Source of the DNA: Candidatus Liberimonas magnetica
GTDB lineage: Bacteria; Elusimicrobiota; Endomicrobiia; Endomicrobiales; JAFGIL01
Direction: 5' to 3'
Length of the DNA stretch: 37,912 bases
NCBI GenBank assembly: GCA_020523885.1
Contig: JAJAPY010000025.1
Location: forward strand, 1-37,912
Position 1 is the stretch's first letter; every line of letters begins with the position of its first letter. Below the pieces are notes generated by a model. It saw only the letters and a list, made by a program, of their open reading frames with translations, ran no database searches and was not told where the DNA came from. The translations under genes and the position numbers were made by a program. This document shows, piece by piece, positions 32,608-37,912 of the stretch.

Positions 32608-33681
32608 TTATGATTTGTTCTCCACAAATTCTTTTATGAGCAGGTCAATTATTTGAGGGTCAAACTTGGTTTCTTTGCCAAGTTTTATCATCTGATTTAT
32701 ACGCTCAGGGTCTATGCCGCCTATATGCATCTCATCTATTATTTCAGCTATCGCCACGATCCTTGCTCCCAAAGGTATTTTATCTGCGGCTAAGCCGTCA
32801 GGGAAACCCGTGCCGTCATAATTTTCATGATGATGCCTGATGATCGGAACTGCGCCTTTAAGCAGATTTATGTTCTTGACCATCTCAGAACCCAGTTTTG
32901 GATGAGTTGTTTCAGGGTCCATGTCACGAACGGTGATAACGCCCTGCTGGATCGAAATATCAAGCTTGACATTGAGTATTCCGATATCGTGAAGCAAAGC
33001 ACCGTAGTAAAGGTTTTTATATTCCTGGCCTTCAAGCCCCAGCTGTTTTCCGAGCGATGTGGCAAGCTGTGCAACCCTCCAGCAATGGCCTAAAAGTTTA
33101 GGGTTGCGCGACTCTATGGCAGTTATCAATATTTCAATTATATTAACGAAAAAATTCCTCTGGTCTTCGCTTGACCTTGCATTGTTTATGCTTACCGCAG
33201 CAAGAGATGCAAGGCTCTCTAAAATATTCAGGTCATTTTCATCGAATTGGGCACTTTCTTTTTTGTTTAAAACTTCCATAACGCCTACAAGCTGGTCATC
33301 AATGAGCATCGGCACACAAAGGATAGATCTTGTTATAAATCCCGAGCTGTGGTCTATCTTTCCGGTAAAGCGGGGGTCGTGGGCAGCGTCATTTACGATT
33401 ATAGGCTTCCTTTCCTGCGCGACCAGGCCCGCAATGCCCTGGCCGACCTTAACTTTCAGCTTCTGTATGACTCCGCCTTTTTCGCCGCTGGCCACCTTAA
33501 ACGAAAGAAATTCCTTGTCGTCATCAAGAAGCATTATAGACGAAGCTTCCGAATCAAGCAGCCTTTCGCCGACCGAACCTATGCGTTTAAGAAGGGTATC
33601 CACATCAAGAAGCGAAGATATGCTTTTTGCTATATCAAATATTTCCTTGAGGTCTTTGGTTGAATTATTGTTTTTATCCAT
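32608..33681 (-). CDS. GAF and HD-GYP-type phosphodiesterase
   Basis: This 357-residue soluble protein has an N-terminal GAF domain (about 21-170, ending SLAAVSINNAR) and a C-terminal HD domain. Its signatures are HDIG at 231-234, HPKLGSEMV, and HHHENYDGTGFPDGL near 282-296, where GFP replaces the canonical GYP. The family hydrolyses cyclic di-GMP, or senses it if degenerate. The metal ligands appear to be present. It starts 3 bp after the PilB/GspE ATPase gene, so it is probably coupled and may tune pilus or secretion activity. The GAF ligand is unknown. Confidence 0.88.
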   Translation of the reverse strand: MDKNNNSTKDLKEIFDIAKSISSLLDVDTLLKRIGSVGERLLDSEASSIMLLDDDKEFLSFKVASGEKGGVIQKLKVKVGQGIAGLVAQERKPIIVNDAAHDPRFTGKIDHSSGFITRSILCVPMLIDDQLVGVMEVLNKKESAQFDENDLNILESLASLAAVSINNARSSEDQRNFFVNIIEILITAIESRNPKLLGHCWRVAQLATSLGKQLGLEGQEYKNLYYGALLHDIGILNVKLDISIQQGVITVRDMDPETTHPKLGSEMVKNINLLKGAVPIIRHHHENYDGTGFPDGLAADKIPLGARIVAIAEIIDEMHIGGIDPERINQMIKLGKETKFDPQIIDLLIKEFVENKS

Positions 33682-33684
33682 TTT

Positions 33685-35406
33685 TTATTGTGCAGAGCCT
33701 AATACTTCTTCCATTGTGGTAACCCCCATCGTAACCTTTACGAGCCCGTCTTCTAAAAGCGTCCTCATACCGTTTTTCCTGGCAAGTTCTCTTATCGGGC
33801 CGGCTGCTATTTCGCTGAGCAAAAGCCTTCTTATCTCGTCATCCATTACAAGAAGCTCGTGAATACCTGCCCTTCCTTTGTAGCCTGTACCCCTGCACAC
33901 ATCGCAGCCGCGGCCTTTATAAAGAGTGGCATTTGAAGTATCTATCTTATACTGCTGAAAAACCTTTAAATATTCTTCAGTCATCTGTATTTTTTGTTTG
34001 CATTCTCCGCATACCCGCCTTACCAGCCTTTGTGCCAGAACACATTCTACAGAAGACGATATTAAGAATGTCGGCACACCCATCTCATGGATCCTGGCCA
34101 CTGCACTGGGAGCGTCGTTCGTGTGGATTGTGGAAAAAACCAGATGTCCTGTCATGGCTGCTTCCATGGCTATCTGAGCCGTTTCTTTGTCTCTTATTTC
34201 ACCTACCATTATAACATCCGGGTCCTGGCGCAAAAATGCGCGCAGGGCAGCCGGAAAATCAAAACCTATTTCCTGGATAACGTTAACCTGGACGATGCCT
34301 GGCAGGTTATATTCCACGGGGTTTTCAGCTGTCAGGATTTTAGAATCCGGTGTGTTTATAGAATTTAAAACAGCATACAGAGTCGTTGATTTTCCTGAAC
34401 CGGTAGGCCCGCAAACAAGAACGAGACCATAAGGTTTTGTCACGCAGACCCTTAATTTCTCCTGTGTGTCTTTTAGAAACCCTAGTTTTTCAACATCAAC
34501 CCGGACAGATGCGCGGTCTAACACACGCATTACGCAGGATTCTCCGAAAACAGTAGGGAGTATGTTAACGCGAAACTCAACCGGATTTCCTTTTGCGACG
34601 ACCTGGATACGTCCGTCCTGCGGCCTGCGGCGTTCGGTTATATCCATTTGCTCGGTCATTATTTTGATCTTGGCTATAAGGGCATTCCTGAAACTGTAAG
34701 GTATCTGAAAAGAGGACTCCGTCAAATTTCCATCTATCCTGTAACGACAGATAAACTTGTTCTCGAACGGCTCTATATGTATATCTGATGCTTTCTGCTG
34801 TAGGGCGCTTATAATTATAGCATTGACTAATTTTTCCACTTCAGGGGCCGAGGCGTCTATCTCTGCCACGTCGAGTTTTTCTTCGACTTTCCCGACGCTT
34901 ATTTCTTCTTCCCCTTCTTTTAAACCGCTTATGATCTGGTCAACTTTTGGAAGGGACGTAGCCATCCCGTAGGTTTTTTCTAATATTTTAGATATATCTT
35001 CAGGCAGGGCTAAATAAGGCTGGACTTCAAAATTTGTCCTTAATTGTATGTCTTCTATGACAAAAAAATCCCTCGGGTCTGCCATAGCTACGAAAAGGAC
35101 ATTATCTTCTTTTACAAAAGGGATAGCCCTGTGGCGCTTGGCTGCAGCTTCGGGAATAACCTTTACCGTTTCCGGGTCAATTTCTATATCATCCAGATTT
35201 ACTGCTTTTACGTTCCATTCCTGCGACAGTGTCCGGAGTAAGTCGACCCTGCTCATCAGGTTCAAGCGGACCACTGCGGATTGCAGGGGTTCATTTGTTT
35301 TTTTTGTCTCTTCAAGAGCTTTATTAAGCTGCTCTTCTGAAAGTATCTTATTATCCTGAAAAATCTCTTTTACGGTTTTTCTTCTGACCGAACCTTTCGT
35401 AGCCAT
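33685..35406 (-). CDS. Type IV pilus/type II secretion assembly ATPase (PilB/GspE)
   Basis: This 573-residue ATPase powers pilus extension or type II secretion at the inner membrane. It has an N-terminal GspE_N/MshEN domain (about 10-145), then the catalytic core: Walker A GPTGSGKST (333-341), Asp box motifs around AENPVEYNLPG, Walker B VIMVGEIRDKETA, the His box TGHLVFSTIHTNDAP, and a four-Cys zinc motif (CGECKQKI, then CDVCRGTGYKGR). AGGAG is about 9 nt before the ATG. Without neighbouring pil or gsp genes I cannot choose between PilB and GspE. Confidence 0.94.
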   Translation of the reverse strand: MATKGSVRRKTVKEIFQDNKILSEEQLNKALEETKKTNEPLQSAVVRLNLMSRVDLLRTLSQEWNVKAVNLDDIEIDPETVKVIPEAAAKRHRAIPFVKEDNVLFVAMADPRDFFVIEDIQLRTNFEVQPYLALPEDISKILEKTYGMATSLPKVDQIISGLKEGEEEISVGKVEEKLDVAEIDASAPEVEKLVNAIIISALQQKASDIHIEPFENKFICRYRIDGNLTESSFQIPYSFRNALIAKIKIMTEQMDITERRRPQDGRIQVVAKGNPVEFRVNILPTVFGESCVMRVLDRASVRVDVEKLGFLKDTQEKLRVCVTKPYGLVLVCGPTGSGKSTTLYAVLNSINTPDSKILTAENPVEYNLPGIVQVNVIQEIGFDFPAALRAFLRQDPDVIMVGEIRDKETAQIAMEAAMTGHLVFSTIHTNDAPSAVARIHEMGVPTFLISSSVECVLAQRLVRRVCGECKQKIQMTEEYLKVFQQYKIDTSNATLYKGRGCDVCRGTGYKGRAGIHELLVMDDEIRRLLLSEIAAGPIRELARKNGMRTLLEDGLVKVTMGVTTMEEVLGSAQ

Positions 35407-35442
35407 TAACGAAGCTCCTAGATATTATTAAATAACAGCTAA

Positions 35443-35471
35443 ATTATATCTGATATTTCTTTAAAAATCAA
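35443..35471 (-). promoter_or_regulatory. Sigma-70 promoter of the ATPase/HD-GYP operon
   Basis: On the minus strand TTGATT (35466-35471) and TATAAT (35443-35448) are 17 bp apart, about 40 bp before the ATG at 35406. Confidence 0.8.
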
Positions 35472-35518
35472 GAGACCTAATACCAGATATTTATTGCGCC
35501 AAGTTCAAAAGGTTAATA

Positions 35519-35617
35519 TTGCACATTCCCTTAAGTTATTTTCACGGCAAAGCTGTCCTGATTGATAATAAGGAATATGAAGATATAAAAATAAAACAAA
35601 AAACTGGACTATCCTGA
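35519..35617 (+). pseudogene. Remnant of an antitoxin gene
   Basis: One frame reads GKAVLIDNKEYEDIKIKQ before a TGA at 35615-35617, just before the RelE-like ATG. The spacing and the end sequence look like the tail of a RelB/Phd-type antitoxin. The start is not recognisable. Confidence 0.4.
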
Positions 35618-35620
35618 AAA

Positions 35621-35889
35621 ATGAACTTGAATTATAAAATTGAAATCAGTTCAATTGCCTAATACGATATTAAACATCTATCCCGCTCAAACAGTCACCT
35701 CCTTATCCAAATCTCCAAAGAAATAGATTCTCTTACCAAAAATCCTTTAGCCGGTAAACCTCTTAAAGGGAATAAAAAAGGTTGTTCTCCTTACGCCATG
35801 GCGACTACAGGGTTATTTACGAAGTTTTTGCCTTCAAAAAAACCGTTTTAATTATCAGAATAGGCCATAGGAAAGATATTTACAGATAA
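35621..35889 (+). pseudogene. Inactivated RelE/ParE-type toxin gene
   Basis: The frame from ATG 35621 reads MNLNYKIEISSIA, then a TAA stop, then DIKHL, EIDSLTKNPLAGKPLKGNKKG. After one lost base the next frame continues RHGDYRVIYEVFAFKKTV and LIIRIGHRKDIYR to a TAA at 35889. The parts line up with a full RelE toxin (about 88 residues) carrying one nonsense codon and one frameshift. It is the only plus-strand coding trace in the window and is probably a fossil of a lost toxin-antitoxin pair. Confidence 0.8.
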
Positions 35890-35926
35890 TTCATTAATTA
35901 TTTAAGGAAAGTCTGAATGGTTTATT

Positions 35927-36977
35927 TTAAAACTTGATATCTAAGCCGAATTTGAGCGAATCGCCGAGGTCGCCTTCGGGGGTCCAGGCAAGGTTTATGC
36001 CTAAGGTTTTGTTATAGAGCATTCCAAGGCCGGTTCCTAAGCCGGATAATCCGCCTGCCTGCATGCCGGTTCGGTATCCCGCACGAATTGGGAACTCTAA
36101 TCTTTCACCGCTTTTAACTGTATACTCAGCTCCTGCGCTCACGTAGATGTCGCTGTCATTTGGATAGTTAATGTCTGCTCCTAACGTCAAATCACTGTTT
36201 AACTTATACACTCCGCCGGCTTTAACTGTCATCGGCAGGAAATCCGCTTCATCTATGAATTTTATCTTTGTTCCCAGGTTCTGTATAGCTAACCCTATAT
36301 CTACTTTATCTGTTGCCATGTACAGTCCCGCCGATATCTATTCCGTAGGCTGACGCCTGCTCGTTTTCTATCTTTGAGCTTATCATCTTCGCATTTATAC
36401 CTAGGCTTAAAAAATCACCCGCTTCCCTTGCATAAGCTACCCCTACAGCCATATCCGCTGCGCTATACGTTCCGAGCATATTCCCGCTCGTATCCGTTCT
36501 TGTTATGTCCGTAACGCTTAACATCGTAACATTTACACCTATCGCGCTGTTGTTGTTCACTGGCAGGGCTATGGATCCATTGAATGATAACTTTGCATTT
36601 GGATTTGTTGTACCAATACCTAAATTACCCGCGAAATAATTGTTTCCTGTGCCGCTTGAAATTATTATACCAGTTTGACTGATGTTTCCTATAACATTCA
36701 ATTTTGAAGCTGGACTTCCTGTCCCTATACCTACGTTGCCGGATAAGCGATAGACAACGGTTCCGCCAGAGGTTTCTGTCCAGTCTGTATCACCACCGGA
36801 CTGCCAACTGGCAAGGCCGCTGCTGCTGCATTTTAGGACATAGCCATCTATTGTAGTGCCGCCTCGTATTTGTATCTGGCCGTTTACATCGAGTTTGGCT
36901 GTGGGGCTTGATATGCCTACCCCTATATTACCATTTTTTACAACAAATGACCCAAATAAAAAAAGAGCTAATTTTAC
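35927..36977 (-). pseudogene. 5'-truncated, frameshifted fibre/PorV-type gene
   Basis: The open frame begins right after a stop in the terminator at 36957-36987 and has no start codon or signal peptide. It encodes fibre-like units (NIGVGISSPTAKLDVNG, NVGIGTGSPASKLNVIG, NLGIGTTNPNAKLSFNG), then a PorV-type barrel (AADMAVGVAYAREAGDFLSLGINAKM). At about 36320 an extra G shifts the frame. The second part, from ATG 36319, continues MATDKVDIGLAIQNLGTKIKF to LGDSLKFGLDIKF. Removing one base restores a single reading. The last 80 bp are nearly identical to the gene entering at the right edge (37828). Confidence 0.75.
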
Positions 36978-36987
36978 TTAGCCCTTT
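36957..36987 (-). terminator. Intrinsic terminator after the PIN-domain pair
   Basis: On the minus strand AAAGGGCTAA and TTAGCTCTTT form a 10-bp stem with one G-U pair, followed by a run of T. It ends the PIN/small-protein transcript and abuts the truncated fibre/PorV frame. Confidence 0.8.
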
Positions 36988-37003
36988 CTTTATGTTTATG
37001 AAC

Positions 37004-37177
37004 TTATGCAGCCTTAGTTTTTTTCTTAATAAATTTTAAACCGTACTTTTTTATTATCTCCTCAGCTTCTCTGTGACGCTTGCTAATCCTTTCTTCCATA
37101 GATAGGTTTTTCTCTTTTTCATATATTTTTAACCTTATTTCGTGTATTTGCCTCATTGGTTCCGGTTCTCTCAACAT
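37004..37177 (-). CDS. 57-residue partner of the PIN-domain protein (probable antitoxin)
   Basis: A short charged protein running from MLREPEPMRQIHEIRLKIYE to KKYGLKFIKKKTKAA, predicted mainly helical. AGGAGGT lies 9 nt before the ATG, and the ATG is one base after the PIN stop, so translation is clearly coupled. The gene is convincing from ribosome site, position and the terminator that follows. I do not recognise a family. The antitoxin role is inferred from pairing with a PIN toxin. The toxin-first order is unusual. Confidence 0.75.
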   Translation of the reverse strand: MLREPEPMRQIHEIRLKIYEKEKNLSMEERISKRHREAEEIIKKYGLKFIKKKTKAA

Positions 37178-37178
37178 A

Positions 37179-37649
37179 TCAGTCTACCTCCTGTGGTGTT
37201 AATATCTCTATAGTTTTATATCCCATAAGCTCATTAACCGCAATAACACCTTTTTTTGTTTTTAATTTAACCATGTGCTCAAAATTCCAGCTCATTACAA
37301 TGTCCATCCCGTTAACTGTAGCAACTGCAATATGCAGCGCATCATCACGATATTTTAGCGGAATTAACCCTTCTTCTATATATTTTTCCGCAAGTATTTC
37401 TGTGTCTTTATCAGCTTTTAAAAGCCCTAATCCCGTACCTTTTACTACCTGAAATAATAATTCTTTTATATCTTTTGGTGCCTGCTCTATTTCTTTTAAT
37501 ACCTCATCAGAAATATAACCTTCGTAATCCCCTCTTTTTATGCAGCCAATAATATCTTTTGTAGACATTATTTGAAGCTCGAGATTTTCCCTGTCACTTA
37601 TGGCAAAATTTAATATTGACGTATCTAAATATAATTTTAATTTCTTCAA
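37179..37649 (-). CDS. PIN-domain protein, VapC-like toxin
   Basis: This 156-residue protein has the acidic PIN residues: LYLDTSILNF with the first Asp, SDEVLKEIEQ with a Glu, YRDDALHIAVA with an Asp, and a late WNFEHMV. PIN toxins of this kind cleave RNA, often tRNA or rRNA. The start is TTG at 37649, with GGGAG about 10 nt upstream and an extended -10 promoter at 37685. It forms a two-gene unit with the 57-residue protein. Confidence 0.85.
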   Translation of the reverse strand: MKKLKLYLDTSILNFAISDRENLELQIMSTKDIIGCIKRGDYEGYISDEVLKEIEQAPKDIKELLFQVVKGTGLGLLKADKDTEILAEKYIEEGLIPLKYRDDALHIAVATVNGMDIVMSWNFEHMVKLKTKKGVIAVNELMGYKTIEILTPQEVD

Positions 37650-37684
37650 AAACGTTTCTCCCTTACATATTTACATTTGATAAT

Positions 37685-37693
37685 ATTATACCA
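37685..37693 (-). promoter_or_regulatory. Extended -10 promoter of the PIN-domain pair
   Basis: On the minus strand TGGTATAAT provides an extended -10 (TATAAT at 37685-37690), about 35 bp before the TTG start. No good -35 is visible. Confidence 0.65.
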
Positions 37694-37788
37694 AATTCTT
37701 TTGCCTTTTATTTGCATTTTGACAAAAATATAAATATCCGGGTAAATCGATATCTATGCAAGAGCATTTTTGGGTATTCTTTTATCTG

Positions 37789-37821
37789 AACCATATCCCA
37801 CCGCGCAGGTGGGACATGGTT
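37789..37821. repeat. REP-like palindrome, copy 2
   Basis: AACC...TCCCACC (37796-37802), loop GCGCA, then GGTGGGA...GGTT. Same outer sequence as 8514-8546 with a different loop. It lies 7 bp after the stop of the gene entering from the right. Confidence 0.7.
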
Positions 37822-37827
37822 CACAGT

Positions 37828-37912
37828 TTAAAACTTTATGTCCAATCCGAATTTGAGCGAATCGCCGAGGTCGCCTTCCGGGGTCCAGGCAAGGTTTATA
37901 CCTAAGGTTTTG
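37828..37912 (-). CDS. C-terminus of a second PorV-type barrel protein
   Basis: Only the last 27 codons are in the window (KTLGINLAWTPEGDLGDSLK to DIKF and a TAA stop). The residues are the same as the end of the frameshifted gene at 35927, and the DNA differs at only a few positions. It is a recent paralogue whose main part lies to the right. Confidence 0.8.
   Translation of the reverse strand, partial: KTLGINLAWTPEGDLGDSLKFGLDIKF

Noticed and set aside
33059-33862. 267-codon plus-strand frame
   Set aside because: It is antisense to the GAF/HD-GYP and ATPase genes and has no recognisable domain.

Overview
The window looks like a stretch of chromosome from an uncultured Gram-negative bacterium of low to moderate GC. 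The outer membrane is indicated by two TonB-dependent receptors and PorV-type barrels. A MetV-MetF pair points to the methyl branch of the Wood-Ljungdahl pathway. This mix, together with tail-fibre-like and collagen-like surface proteins and FlgD/T9SS-like C-terminal domains, suggests a candidate lineage around Elusimicrobiota, Omnitrophota or Firestonebacteria. The lineage is an inference and is not proven by any marker here. Every intact gene lies on the minus strand, so transcription runs from high to low coordinates. The only plus-strand coding trace is a decayed RelE-type toxin locus.

Layout, left to right. 1-4858: the start and most of a very large collagen-like Gly-X-Y surface protein, running off the left edge. 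The long proline-rich plus-strand frames over it are antisense artefacts. 5355-11069: a surface-protein cluster, transcribed as a fibre-like protein, a small Peptidase_G2-like protein, a small FlgD/T9SS-tail protein, a PorV barrel fused to a CsgG-like domain, and a DRE-TIM aldolase-like enzyme. 11239-16572: a housekeeping run glmU (short) - prs - rplY - pth - metV - metF. 16705-27698: an eight-gene sensory operon of TonB receptor, binding protein, TonB receptor, binding protein, membrane histidine kinase, SpoIIAA/STAS-like protein, soluble histidine kinase, and a double-receiver kinase. 27699-28045: a regulatory gap with palindromes and a cluster of DnaA boxes. 28046-32357: malic enzyme, two-subunit fumarase and type III pantothenate kinase, with an unknown gene lodged between the fumarase genes. 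32608-35406: a PilB/GspE ATPase followed by a GAF/HD-GYP protein. 35519-37912: a remnant region with a dead RelE locus, a truncated and frameshifted fibre-PorV gene, a PIN-domain toxin-like pair, and the end of a second PorV-type gene.

The most unusual signal is in the spacers. Nine spacers or spacer pairs in 11239-16572 and 28046-32600 are built from degenerate tandem heptamers (7-nt units) folded into imperfect hairpins. Each spacer has its own word, such as GGTAGAC, AGCGTAT, GGGTCAA, GATTAAG or GTGATTA. The purine-rich, stop-codon-bearing arm always comes first on the mRNA, and it often supplies the stop codon of the upstream gene. One such hairpin carries a whole unknown gene in its loop (29481-30041), and another coincides with the early end of glmU. 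The sensory operon and the surface-protein clusters lack these arrays and carry ordinary hairpins instead.

Metabolically the window supplies UDP-GlcNAc precursor synthesis, PRPP, CoA precursor, fumarate-malate-pyruvate interconversion and methylene-tetrahydrofolate reduction. The sensory operon probably reports on a ligand that crosses the outer membrane, because its binding proteins have no ABC permease or ATPase beside them.
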